From assembly GCF_030271535.1 (NCBI RefSeq), contig NZ_JASCXJ010000013.1, positions 62,001-126,000 of the forward strand: 64,000 nt of DNA, given 5' to 3'. Positions 1 through 8,482 of the stretch are shown piece by piece. The stretch comes from Nocardiopsis sp. ATB16-24. Its GTDB lineage: Bacteria > Actinomycetota > Actinomycetes > Streptosporangiales > Streptosporangiaceae. Both the position numbers and the translations under genes were made by a program. Each line of letters begins with the position of its first letter. The first letter of the stretch is position 1. Below the pieces are notes generated by a model that had not been told where the DNA came from, did not search any database, and saw nothing but the letters and a program-made list of their open reading frames with translations.

Positions 1-380
1 CCGGTGGCCACGGCGTCGAAGCCCAGGGCCAGGGCCCGGTCCAGCACGGCCTCGAACTTGATCTTCTCGTTGCAGCGCAGGCACGGGTTGGGGGTGTTCC
101 CCGATTCGTACTCGGCGACGAAGTCCTGCACGACCTCGCGGTCGAACTCCTCCGACATGTCCCACACGTAGAAGGGGATGCCGATGACGTCGGCGGCCCG
201 GCGGGCGTCGTGGGAGTCCTCCACGGTGCAGCATCCCCGCGCACCCGTACGGTAGGACTGTGGGTTCTTGGACAGGGCCAGGTGGACACCGGTGACGTCG
301 TGGCCGGCCTCGGCCACACGGGCCGCGGCGACCGCGGAATCGACCCCGCCCGACATGGCGGCCAGTACACGCAAAGTCAT
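1..380 (-). CDS. mnmA: tRNA 2-thiouridylase MnmA, N-terminal part (runs off the left edge)
   Basis: MnmA (TrmU) adenylates U34 of Lys, Glu and Gln tRNAs and transfers sulfur to make 2-thiouridine in the cytoplasm. The minus-strand reading begins [16 protein letters not shown], with the PP-loop SGGVDS that binds ATP, and continues to the [11 protein letters not shown] segment that carries the first catalytic cysteine, then [22 protein letters not shown] at the edge. About 126 residues of a roughly 360-residue protein are present. The ATG has no clear Shine-Dalgarno. A TAnnnT hexamer (TACGCT on the minus strand, 390-395) lies just upstream, so a short leader or leaderless transcript is possible. 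Confidence 0.93.
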   Translation of the reverse strand, partial: MTLRVLAAMSGGVDSAVAAARVAEAGHDVTGVHLALSKNPQSYRTGARGCCTVEDSHDARRAADVIGIPFYVWDMSEEFDREVVQDFVAEYESGNTPNPCLRCNEKIKFEAVLDRALALGFDAVAT

Positions 381-516
381 AGTGCGTCCAGCGTATGCGC
401 CCCCACGGGGTCATCGCCACGCGGTCGCGGACCGGGGACACACCGGGTCGGGAACCGAAGACCCGCCCCGGCGCAGGAAGGCGAGGGTGGTCGTCCGGTT
501 CTGCGAAAATCAGGGC

Positions 517-1692
517 ATGGCTCTGTTCCGTCGTCGTCGCTCCACCGACTCCACCGACTCCACCACCGCCGCCGCCGAGTTCTGGGACGCCTGGCCCTCC
601 GTACGCGAGGCCCTGGCCGAAGCGGTCGAGTCGGACCGGCCCGCTCCCACCGAGGTCTCCGAGAGGGTCACCGCCCTGGTCCAGGCGATCCATCCCGACA
701 TGGGATGGGAGGTGGGCCCGGCCCCCGAACCCACCGGCGGCATCGAGGACCTCGACCTGTCGGTGGACGTGGACCCCAACAAGCTCCTGGAGCAGCTCGC
801 GGCGCTGGACGACCCCTCTCGCCTCACCGGGGGTCCCGCCCACGCCCTGACCCTGCGCCCCGGCACGTCGGAGGAGGCGCGTGTCCAGTCCGAGCGCTGG
901 GCCCGTTCGGCCCCCGACGACGACCAGTGGGTGTTCCAGCCGGTGCGCCCGGCCGACCACGGCAGCCTGTCCTCCACCCTGCGGTGGGACGACCACGAAC
1001 TCGACCTGTCGCACGCGTCGGTGTCCATACGGGTCGACCACGCCACGGGCAGGATCGACGTGGGCGTGTACCACCCCGACAACATGTTCCTGTCCGAGGA
1101 GACTCGCCGACGCCTGGCCGAGCACGTCACCCTGCTGGCCTTGGGAGAGGACGACGCGGTCAGGTGGATCGGAAGGACCGCCGCGCTGAACGAGCCGCCG
1201 CTGGACCCCCTGCCGCCCACCTCGATGCCCGCCGTGGTGCGCCAGATGGCCGACATGCTCGGTGGTGTCGGCGGATGGGTGACCCTCCAGGGCCGTGTCC
1301 CCCTCCAGGGCACCATGGAGGTCCTCCTGCGCCACCCGGTGACCCGGCGCGACTTCCCGGCGTTCACCCTTTTCGTGCATGTCATCGTGCCCTACGCGCA
1401 CATGGACGAGGACAGGTCGCCCACCGACGAGTCCGCCTCGGCCCTGGAGGACCTGGAGACACGGATCACCGATGTCCTCGGGGACAACGGCACGCTGTTC
1501 ATGCGTCAGACCGTGGGCGGCAGGAGGGACTACCGCTACTACCTGGACCCCGACTCGGGAGTCCTGCCGGAGTTCGAGGCCGTGCTGACGGAGTGGCCCG
1601 AGGGGGAGATCAGGCTGCGCAGTCGGCTCGACCCCTCCTGGTCCCAGTTCGACGCCGCCCGTAGGCCGTTCCGCCGTCAGTTGGGCGAGTAG
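517..1692 (+). CDS. DUF695-like hypothetical protein
   Basis: This soluble protein of 391 residues is of unknown function. It has an Arg-rich start followed by a Ser/Thr/Asp-rich stretch, no signal peptide and no membrane helix. The last 70 residues (LFMRQTVGGRRDYRYY... then a DPSW motif) resemble the DUF695 domain, which typically ends in an aromatic-rich strand and a D-P-x-W motif. That assignment is from memory of the family. I chose the ATG that begins MALFRRRR because the reading frame upstream, although open, lacks the codon pattern of the gene. It is divergent from mnmA and shares a 136-bp promoter region with it. A hairpin follows the stop codon. Confidence 0.75.
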   Translation: MALFRRRRSTDSTDSTTAAAEFWDAWPSVREALAEAVESDRPAPTEVSERVTALVQAIHPDMGWEVGPAPEPTGGIEDLDLSVDVDPNKLLEQLAALDDPSRLTGGPAHALTLRPGTSEEARVQSERWARSAPDDDQWVFQPVRPADHGSLSSTLRWDDHELDLSHASVSIRVDHATGRIDVGVYHPDNMFLSEETRRRLAEHVTLLALGEDDAVRWIGRTAALNEPPLDPLPPTSMPAVVRQMADMLGGVGGWVTLQGRVPLQGTMEVLLRHPVTRRDFPAFTLFVHVIVPYAHMDEDRSPTDESASALEDLETRITDVLGDNGTLFMRQTVGGRRDYRYYLDPDSGVLPEFEAVLTEWPEGEIRLRSRLDPSWSQFDAARRPFRRQLGE

Positions 1693-1778
1693 AGGCCCCC
1701 GTCTCGGGCAGGGGGGACACCACTCCCCTGCCGGCGCGGCCGGGGGCCGACCTTGACCATGCCATGACCGATCCTCCG

Positions 1779-1807
1779 CCCTTGTGTCCCCTCAGGGGGC
1801 CCAAGGG
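1779..1807 (+). terminator. Hairpin, possible terminator
   Basis: A near-perfect 29-nt inverted repeat (CCCTTG...TCCCC / GGGGG...CAAGGG) lies 87 nt after the stop of the DUF695-like gene. It has no T-run, as is usual for actinobacterial hairpins. Confidence 0.4.
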
Positions 1808-1881
1808 TCAAGTGGGAATCCCCTGTTGCACACCTGGCACCCAAATCACAACAGGCGTAACCTGGCATTTCCACCAGGAGG

Positions 1882-2838
1882 ATGATGGGTCTGATGGAGG
1901 GCGTGCTGTCACGGGCTCCTACGGGCAGGCCTCGGGGCGCCGCGGTCGGCGCGATCCTGGCCCTGTGCCTTCTGGGAGCCCCGTTGATGTCCCTGTTCCC
2001 CCTCGGGATCTGGGACGCCGCCCACGCGCTGATGATGAGCGGTGCGGGCCTCGGGGTCCTGCTTCTCGCGCCCGTGGTCGCCGGTGTCGTGCTGCTGATG
2101 TCCTGGTCGGCCTTCCAGTGGTCGGCGAGGGCCGGGGTGAGTCATCCCCTCGCCTCGGCGGCCCTGGTCACGGCCACCGCCATGGTCACCCCGCTGGTCT
2201 CGGTGGTCCTGGCACCGCACGCCACGCCCCTTCCCTGGGGGACGGCCGTCAACGTCGCCTTCCTGACGGGGGTGATCAGCACGCTGGGCATGGGCGCGTC
2301 CGTACTGGTCCAAAGGTTCTCCGTCCGGTGGCGACCGGGGACGCTGCCGGCCGTGGTGGTGGTCACCGCGCTCCTGGCCGCGCTGCCCGGCGTGTCCGAC
2401 CTGAGGCGGGAGGACGCGACCGACGAGCGCTCACGCGCGCTGATCATGTCGTTCGACCGGACCATCGCGGTCCTGGACCACCCCGAGTGGTCCCTGGCAC
2501 AGGTGCACGAGGTCAACGACGGACTGCGTCTGACCTACCACGGCTCCGGCCGGGCATCGCTGTACGTGCTGACCTGGAGCCAGGAGCGTTCGGTGGATCC
2601 GGGCGTCCACGCCGAGTGCGACTTCCCCGGTGTGTGGTGCCGCGACCTCGACGGCGTGGTGCTGGTGCACCACGCCGAAGGCCACCCCAGCGAGCTGCGG
2701 ATCCACCTCGACGACGGCACCGTGGCGAGTCTGCTCCCCCGGCCGGGCACGGCCACCGACCTGGTGGAGCTCTCCCGGTCGCTGCGTTCGGAACACCCCG
2801 GCGAACGCGGCACCCTCATCTCCTCCGTGACCGGGTAG
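1882..2838 (+). CDS. Membrane protein of unknown function
   Basis: I do not recognise this family. The first 170 or so residues carry about five hydrophobic segments (for example around residues 22-45, 48-75, 90-112, 118-140 and 150-170). A soluble C-terminal domain of about 145 residues follows, which includes two cysteines in an ECDFPGVWC segment that could form a disulfide if it faces outward. A GGAGG lies directly before the first ATG; the ATG three bases later (1885) or at 1894 is better spaced, so the exact start is uncertain by up to four codons. It is a single gene between two hairpins. Confidence 0.75.
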   Translation: MMGLMEGVLSRAPTGRPRGAAVGAILALCLLGAPLMSLFPLGIWDAAHALMMSGAGLGVLLLAPVVAGVVLLMSWSAFQWSARAGVSHPLASAALVTATAMVTPLVSVVLAPHATPLPWGTAVNVAFLTGVISTLGMGASVLVQRFSVRWRPGTLPAVVVVTALLAALPGVSDLRREDATDERSRALIMSFDRTIAVLDHPEWSLAQVHEVNDGLRLTYHGSGRASLYVLTWSQERSVDPGVHAECDFPGVWCRDLDGVVLVHHAEGHPSELRIHLDDGTVASLLPRPGTATDLVELSRSLRSEHPGERGTLISSVTG

Positions 2839-2861
2839 GTGAAGGTTCTGACCTGTGCCGA

Positions 2862-2911
2862 CCGTGCTCCTGTGGTCGTTTTCGGCGCCGAAGACGACCA
2901 CGGGAGCACGG
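2862..2911. promoter_or_regulatory. 50-bp near-perfect inverted repeat
   Basis: The arms CCGTGCTCC.GTGGTCGT.TTCGGC and their complement meet at a central GGCGCC with no loop. Only two positions do not pair as Watson-Crick, and both are G-T. It lies 24 bp after the upstream stop and 31 bp before the next start codon, so it could be a terminator of the first gene, an operator for the second, or both. Confidence 0.6.
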
Positions 2912-2941
2912 CCGCCCCGATCGAGCGCGGAGGAAACACCG

Positions 2942-4396
2942 ATGGGAAGTATCGACGCCGTGGTCGTCGGAACGGGACCGAACGGGCTCGCCGCCGCGGT
3001 GACGCTCGCGCGGGCGGGCCTTCGGGTCGAACTCCACGAACGACGCGACGAGATCGGCGGGGGGCTGCGCACCGTGTCCCTCTTCGACTCGCAGGTCGTG
3101 CACGACGTGTGCGCGGCGGTCCACCCCATGGCCGCGGTCTCGCGCTTCTTCCGGGAGTTCGATCTCCCGAGCCGAGGCGTGGAGCTGCTCCCTCCCCCCG
3201 TGCCCTACGCCCATCCGCTTCCCGGAGGGCGTGCGGCCCTGGCCCACTCCGACCTGAACGACACGTGCGCGGGACTGGGACGTGACGCGGAGCGCTGGCG
3301 CCATCTCATGGCCCCGCTCGTCGCCCGCAGCCGTGGCGTGGTCGACCTGATGCTCTCAGGACAGAGGTCCCTGCCCCCGGACCCGGCCGCGGCCCTGCTG
3401 TTGGGTCGGCGCGCACTGGCGCACGGACTGGGGTCGGGCCCGTTCACCACCGAAGCGGCCAGGGCGCTCCTGGCGGGGGTCGCCGGACACGTGCTGGGTC
3501 CCCTGCCCTCCCTGCCGGGCGCCGCCGTCGCCCTCCTCCTCGGTCACCTCGCCCACACCACCACCGGTTGGCCCCTGCCCAAGGGGGGCAGCGCCTCCAT
3601 CGCCGAGGCGCTCGTCGCGGACATCGCCGCGCACGGCGGCGTCCTCCACACCGGCCACGAGGTCCAGGACCTCGCCGACCTCCCCCCGGCCCGCACGGTG
3701 CTCCTGGACGTCTCCCCCAAGGGCCTCCTCGGTATCGCGGGCGACCGGCTTCCTCCGCGCTACGCCAGGGCGCTGCGGCGCTTCCGTTACGGACCGGGGG
3801 TGGCCAAGGTGGACTTCCTCGTCAGTGATCCCGTCCCCTGGGCCGCCCCGGAGGTGGGGCGGGCGGGCACGGTGCACCTCGGCGGCACCCAGCGGGAGAT
3901 GTTCCACGCCGAGACCGAGACGGCGCGCGGACGCGGGGTGGAGGAGCCGTTCGTCCTGCTGGTGGACCCCGCCGTCGCCGACCCCGGCAGGGCCCTGCCG
4001 GGCAAACGCCCGGTGTGGGCCTACGCCCACGTGCCCCACGGCGACGACCGAGACCCGGTGGACATGATCCGGCGCCGCGTCGAGACCTACGCCCCCGGTT
4101 TCACGGACACCGTCATCGACGCCCGGGGCATCTCGGCCGCACGTCTGGAGGAGTACAACCCCAACTACGTCGGCGGGGACATCGCGGCCGGGGCCATGTC
4201 CCCCCGCCAGGCCGTCCTACGGCCCACCTCGCGGATCGACCCCTACCGCACACCGCTACGGGGTGTGTACCTGTGCTCGGCCTCCACCCCGCCGGGGCCG
4301 GGAGTGCACGGGATGTCGGGTCACCTGGCCGCGTTGTCCGCGCTGCGGCACGACCACGGTGTACGCGTTCCGCCCGACCTGTCCCCCCGAAGGTAG
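2942..4396 (+). CDS. FAD-dependent phytoene-desaturase-like oxidoreductase
   Basis: A 484-residue flavoprotein of the phytoene dehydrogenase/CrtI-like superfamily. The N-terminus has the Rossmann dinucleotide-binding motif (VVVGTGPNGLAAAV, residues about 7-20) followed by LHERRDEIGGG, which matches the E-x-x-x-x-x-GG part that contacts the FAD ribose. The C-terminus has the second FAD-contact region (GVYLCSASTPPGPGVHGMSG). No carotenoid synthase genes are adjacent, so the substrate cannot be named; such stand-alone members are common in actinobacteria. A GGAGGA sits 7 nt before the ATG. The gene is preceded by the 50-bp inverted repeat. Confidence 0.85.
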   Translation: MGSIDAVVVGTGPNGLAAAVTLARAGLRVELHERRDEIGGGLRTVSLFDSQVVHDVCAAVHPMAAVSRFFREFDLPSRGVELLPPPVPYAHPLPGGRAALAHSDLNDTCAGLGRDAERWRHLMAPLVARSRGVVDLMLSGQRSLPPDPAAALLLGRRALAHGLGSGPFTTEAARALLAGVAGHVLGPLPSLPGAAVALLLGHLAHTTTGWPLPKGGSASIAEALVADIAAHGGVLHTGHEVQDLADLPPARTVLLDVSPKGLLGIAGDRLPPRYARALRRFRYGPGVAKVDFLVSDPVPWAAPEVGRAGTVHLGGTQREMFHAETETARGRGVEEPFVLLVDPAVADPGRALPGKRPVWAYAHVPHGDDRDPVDMIRRRVETYAPGFTDTVIDARGISAARLEEYNPNYVGGDIAAGAMSPRQAVLRPTSRIDPYRTPLRGVYLCSASTPPGPGVHGMSGHLAALSALRHDHGVRVPPDLSPRR

Positions 4397-4433
4397 ACGC
4401 CCGCGCTCCATGGAGACGGGCACCAGGGGTGTG

Positions 4434-4455
4434 CTTCCCCCTGTGGTCGGGGAAG
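4434..4455 (+). terminator. Hairpin after the oxidoreductase gene
   Basis: Seven-base arms CTTCCCC/GGGGAAG with an 8-nt loop lie about 40 nt past the stop codon. This is a weak candidate. Confidence 0.35.
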
Positions 4456-4651
4456 GGAGCGCGCCCGGGCCGTCCCGTCCTTCGGATCGCCCTTTCGTGG
4501 AATGCTTGCGAAGACTCTCCCGGGGTAGAGGCGCAACCAGACGTTTGGTGACGTTCTGCCTATGCTGACCCACGAACGGTGACCATTCCGGTCTGCGCCG
4601 GAAGGCACCGATCACCTCTTCCCCGCCCTCCATTCTCGGTACGGAGAACCG

Positions 4652-6067
4652 TTGAGCTACGACGTTGTGGCCCTGGTCGCGGGCACGCCCGACGAGCCGG
4701 CGATCATCGACGCCTTGCAGGAGATCGACCCCGAGCTACGGCTGCACCAGCACGCCGACACCAGTGTCCCGCGGATCTGTGACCGGGAGGGGCGGACACT
4801 GGCCATCCTCGAACCCGGACGGCTGGTGGAGTGCTCCGACGGAATCGTCCACCTGTTGGGACCCGAGGTCGTGGCGGGCCTGCCGGAGGTGTTCTGGTGG
4901 GTGGAGACGCGCGCCCGCCCCGATGCGCGAGGCCGCGAGGTGGCGCACCGCTTCGCGAACGGGCTCGCGCTGCGCCTCGGAGGCGCGGTGTGGACCTCCG
5001 GCGAGGCCGACTTCGGCCTGTGGCGGGAGGCGGAGCACCCGGCCGTCGAGCGCACCGCGACCCGGGCGCTGCTGGTCGCCCAGGACCGGCGGGTCGTCCC
5101 CTTCTCCTCCTGGCTCAGCGACGCCGTGTCCACGCACGCGGGGGAGAAGATGCTACAGGTGCTCACCCCCTCCACCTCACGGCTGACCTACGGGATGCGG
5201 ACCTTCCTCGCGGGGCCGCTGGGGCGCTGGGTGGTACGCGGTGAGGACGGCGGATACTTCGACGGCCTCACCGGACTGGCCATGCGATGGGACGGCACCT
5301 ACGGTTTCCTTCCCGGCAAGGAGCCCACCGGGCCGAACCGGGTCGCCGAGCGACCGGACATCGAGCCCGTCCCGGGGTTCCTGGTCGACTTCGGCCAGAC
5401 CGCGGGGACACACCTGACGGTGGACGTGTCGGTGCTGCACCACGCCCCCTCCACCCCGCTCCTGGGCCGTGCGGTGGAGATCGTCACCGAACAGCTGGCC
5501 AAGGCGGCGCCGTCGGCCTGGGGCCCGCACGAGCCCGCGCTCCGGCGCTGGGACCGGGAACACCTGGCGGGCTTCGCCCATCAGCGCAAGCCCCAACCGT
5601 GGATCCTGTACCTGACCGGGCCGCGCGACCAGGGACACCCCTTCTCCGGCCAGATCCGCCTGTCCTGGCGCGGGAATCGGGTCCTGGAACGGGCCTCGGT
5701 GGTGGTCGGCTTCGAGAAGGGGGACACCCTTCCCTTCGACGTGTTCCCGACTCTGGTGGCGGCGCTCTCCCAGGAGGGCCTTCTGGAGGGTCTGCGCATA
5801 CGTCGCCTCGCAGGACCCGGCGACACCACCTCCATGCCGGTGTGGACGGGGCCCGCCGTTCCGGTCGGGCTCGCGATCGGCCCGGAGCGCCTGCGTCGGA
5901 TCGGCACCGGTTCGGCCCAGGCGGGGCCGATCAAGGGCACGCTGATCGGCGAGGGCGTCACGCGGGCGGCCTGGTACCCGGTCCTGGAGGACGCGTCCGC
6001 GCCCATGCGGGCGTTGGCGTTGGCACAGGCGCAGACGGCCCACTTGGCGGCGGTCTCCCGAGGGTGA
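4652..6067 (+). CDS. DUF6177 family protein
   Basis: A 471-residue protein that I recognise, from memory of actinobacterial homologues, as the DUF6177 family: the opening YDVVALVAGTPD, then a WWVETRA segment, the VVPFSSWLSDA segment and the RWVVR..GGYFDGL segment occur in that order in the family. The function is unknown. It has no signal peptide or membrane helix. The start is TTG, supported by an ACGGAG five bases upstream. The gene is monocistronic and convergent with the small gene at 6260-6490 across a strong hairpin. Confidence 0.75.
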   Translation: MSYDVVALVAGTPDEPAIIDALQEIDPELRLHQHADTSVPRICDREGRTLAILEPGRLVECSDGIVHLLGPEVVAGLPEVFWWVETRARPDARGREVAHRFANGLALRLGGAVWTSGEADFGLWREAEHPAVERTATRALLVAQDRRVVPFSSWLSDAVSTHAGEKMLQVLTPSTSRLTYGMRTFLAGPLGRWVVRGEDGGYFDGLTGLAMRWDGTYGFLPGKEPTGPNRVAERPDIEPVPGFLVDFGQTAGTHLTVDVSVLHHAPSTPLLGRAVEIVTEQLAKAAPSAWGPHEPALRRWDREHLAGFAHQRKPQPWILYLTGPRDQGHPFSGQIRLSWRGNRVLERASVVVGFEKGDTLPFDVFPTLVAALSQEGLLEGLRIRRLAGPGDTTSMPVWTGPAVPVGLAIGPERLRRIGTGSAQAGPIKGTLIGEGVTRAAWYPVLEDASAPMRALALAQAQTAHLAAVSRG

Positions 6068-6193
6068 CGGACCCCCGGCCCGTCCCCGACGCGAGAGGGC
6101 GTGGACCGTGTCCGCGACACTTCTTGCTCTTGGTGGCGCTGTCGGCGCTCGACAGGGAAGCGCCACGGGGAACGGAAAGGACCCGAGCGCACA

Positions 6194-6229
6194 CGAGGGT
6201 GCTCCCGATCACCGCCGGGAGCACCCTCG
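6194..6229. terminator. Bidirectional terminator hairpin
   Basis: Perfect 14-bp arms (CGAGGGTGCTCCCG and its complement) with an 8-nt loop lie between two convergent genes, 127 bp after one stop and 31 bp after the other. Confidence 0.8.
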
Positions 6230-6259
6230 CATCAGGACAGAACCAGACCGGGGGGCGGC

Positions 6260-6490
6260 TCAGCCGTTCTCCTGCTTGAGGCGCTCGGCGAGCATCTTCT
6301 TACCCTGGTCGCCGGCCTTCTGGTTGTTCTCCTGGATGCGACGGAACCAGCGCGCGAGTTCCTCGTCGTTCTGGCTCTCGGCGTCCTTGATGTAGCCCTC
6401 CAGGCGCCATACGTTCTCCAGCGACTGGTGAATGGCCCAGATCAGGTTGTAGTTCTTGTCCTTGAGCGGGCTCTTCGGCTCCTCGGCCAT
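6260..6490 (-). CDS. Small helical hypothetical protein
   Basis: A 76-residue, charged, probably all-helical cytosolic protein (MAEEPKSPLKDKNYNLIWAI...) with no cysteine and no membrane segment. I do not recognise the family. The start is well supported by AAGGAGG seven bases before the ATG, the cleanest ribosome site in this part of the window, so the gene is very likely translated. It is convergent with the DUF6177 gene and divergent from the alpha/beta hydrolase gene. Confidence 0.75.
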   Translation of the reverse strand: MAEEPKSPLKDKNYNLIWAIHQSLENVWRLEGYIKDAESQNDEELARWFRRIQENNQKAGDQGKKMLAERLKQENG

Positions 6491-6697
6491 GGCGACCTCC
6501 TTCGTGGTGTGCTTTCCCTACCGGCATCCCACTGCCCGAAGCGGTCAGGTCATACACACCGCGACGTACAATGACCGTGAGCGATTACCGTCCCTTGACC
6601 GCCTCCGGTTTCAGGAGGACGGACCACGGGAGAACGACCCCTCGCAGACCAGGGGGTCCACCGTTGGAGCCGTCGCGCGGACGACGAAGGGGGACGC

Positions 6698-7519
6698 ATG
6701 GCCGTTCAAGGCCCGACCGAGGTGTTCGATTCGAGCCAGGGCCGTGTCCGCTGGGCGAGCGTGGGGACAGGACCGTCCGTGGTCCTTCTCCACGGAACCC
6801 CGTTCTCCTCCTACGTGTGGCGGGACATCGCCACCGCGCTCTCCTTCCGCCACCGGGTGTACCTCTGGGACATGCCCGGCTACGGCTCCTCGGAGATGCG
6901 CGCGGGCCAGGAGGTGTCCCTCGCCGCGCAGGGACGGGTCTTCCACGAGCTGCTGGACCACTGGGGGCTGGAAGCGCCCCAGGTCGTCGGGCACGACTTC
7001 GGTGGTGCCGTGGCACTGCGCGCCCATCTGCTCCACGGGGCCGCGTACTCGCGTCTGGCCCTGGTCTCCCCTGTGGCCCTGAGGCCGTGGGGCTCTCCCT
7101 TCTTCCGGTTGGTGGGCGAGCACACCGAGGTCTTCGAGCGGTTGCCCCCGTCCTTGCATCGCGCCCTGGTGAGCGAATACGTCACCTCCGCCAGCGCCAC
7201 GGGGCTGCGCGCGGACCAGTTGGACCACCTCGTTCGGCCGTGGTCGGACGAACGGGGACAGCCAGCCTTCTACCGACAGATCGAGCAGGCCGACCAGGCG
7301 CACACGGACCAGATCCAGGGGCTGTACGCGGACCTCGACCTGCCCGTCCTGGTGTGCTGGGGCCAGGAGGACACCTGGATTCCGCCTGAGCGGACCCGCA
7401 CGCTCGCCTCGATGATCCCCGGCGCGAGTTCGAGGCCGATCGAGGGCGCGGGCCATCTCGTCCAACTGGACGCGCCCGCACAGCTGACCGCCGCCCTGAC
7501 GGAGTTCCTCCAAGGTTGA
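6698..7519 (+). CDS. Alpha/beta hydrolase with Asp nucleophile (haloalkane dehalogenase / epoxide hydrolase type)
   Basis: A 273-residue alpha/beta-hydrolase. The oxyanion segment LLHGTP is at residues 30-35, the nucleophile elbow reads GHDFGG with Asp100, the likely acid is Asp225 in WGQEDTW, and the base is His253 in GAGHLVQLD. An Asp rather than Ser nucleophile is the hallmark of haloalkane dehalogenases, fluoroacetate dehalogenases and epoxide hydrolases, which pass through a covalent aspartyl ester. The substrate cannot be told from the sequence; related proteins are often annotated only as alpha/beta hydrolase. AAGGGGGA sits upstream of the ATG. There is no signal peptide, so it is cytosolic. 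Confidence 0.88.
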   Translation: MAVQGPTEVFDSSQGRVRWASVGTGPSVVLLHGTPFSSYVWRDIATALSFRHRVYLWDMPGYGSSEMRAGQEVSLAAQGRVFHELLDHWGLEAPQVVGHDFGGAVALRAHLLHGAAYSRLALVSPVALRPWGSPFFRLVGEHTEVFERLPPSLHRALVSEYVTSASATGLRADQLDHLVRPWSDERGQPAFYRQIEQADQAHTDQIQGLYADLDLPVLVCWGQEDTWIPPERTRTLASMIPGASSRPIEGAGHLVQLDAPAQLTAALTEFLQG

Positions 7520-8482
7520 GCCCGTCCGAGGAGAGTCCTGTGCGGTCTCCGAGATCCCCTCGAACGTGGTGGGGAACGCGGACAGGACGGCGAAGGTCCC
7601 CACAGGCTTTGAGGAGGAGGAACCCAACGGCACAGGCTCACCGAAGGTGCCCCTGGTCCTTTTCTGTAGATCTCGGGCGAACCATGGCGAAGGACCTCAC
7701 ACCCCTGGCTCCAGGAGCCGGACCACGTCATCGGCCTGTCAACAACGGCACATCGCCGTAAGCCCCTGAGAAAGCGGCCTGGTTCGTCTCCTTCTATCGC
7801 TGAAGGCCCTGGACATGTGAGAGGCGGAACGAAGGCGGCCGAAAACTCACTCCCTTCTTCTCCATTCTCCTCTCGGGGTGAACGACTCCTTTCTATGATG
7901 AGGACCGTTGTCCATGAGCTGGGCAACCGGGGTGGCCTGGAGAAGTGCCGGGGACCTGACTCCCGGGGCGACAGTGCGCCCGTAGGGCGGGGAGGGGTTC
8001 CCCGGGGATCAGAGAACAGGCCATCCCTTTGAGGGGTGGAGGGCGACGGGCGGGCGGACCGGGCCGATGAGCGCTGCGCTCTCACTGGTCGTTTTCGTAC
8101 AGTTCATCGCCAGGTTCCGAGCGCTCATAGAGAGCGAGCGGACGTGAGTCTCCATTTCCAGGGGAGCGGCCACAGCGCCCAGGAACGGGAGCGCGTCGAG
8201 GTCGCCGACTCTCCTCCGTGACGCTTCTGTGTCGAACGGCAGGCCGGTGAGCCTTCTCGGTCCGCCCCCTTCCTCCATGATCTTGCTCCCAGCGTCACTG
8301 GGGGTGCCCGGGAGTGTCACCCGGAGCAAGATCACCGGGAAAAGGCGGGCCCTCGACGCCGCTCGGAGTCGAAGGCCGTAGCCCTTCGTCCCGTTCCACC
8401 ACCCCCGGCACCCGATGCGCATAACGCATGACCCTCCCGAAACCCGTCTTCGGGCGCCCGGGTGCTTCGCTGGGCCTCTCCC
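7520..8482. other. 963-bp region without a convincing gene
   Basis: No reading frame here has the codon pattern of its neighbours, and base composition is mixed. A 26-codon frame at 8067-8147 (MSAALSLVVFVQFIARFRAL...) is hydrophobic but lacks a ribosome site. A 12-bp-arm inverted repeat lies at 8278-8334. The stretch may be the remains of a lost gene. Confidence 0.5.
8278..8334 (-). terminator. Inverted repeat downstream of the channel gene
   Basis: Perfect 12-bp arms (TGATCTTGCTCC and its complement) enclose a 33-nt GC-rich stretch that can itself fold. It lies about 150 bp downstream of the channel gene, so it may terminate that transcript; an end of a small mobile element is the alternative. 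Confidence 0.4.

Noticed and set aside
7270..8085. Minus-strand frame running from the gene-poor region into the hydrolase gene
   Set aside because: Pro/Arg/Ser-rich shadow translation without motifs; it overlaps a well supported gene.
8067..8147. 26-codon hydrophobic frame MSAALSLVVFVQFIARFRAL...
   Set aside because: Looks like a small membrane peptide but has no Shine-Dalgarno and no partner; a chance frame cannot be excluded.
8278..8334. Terminal inverted repeats of a small insertion element
   Set aside because: The 12-bp arms enclose only 33 bp and no target duplication is visible; a terminator-like hairpin is simpler.
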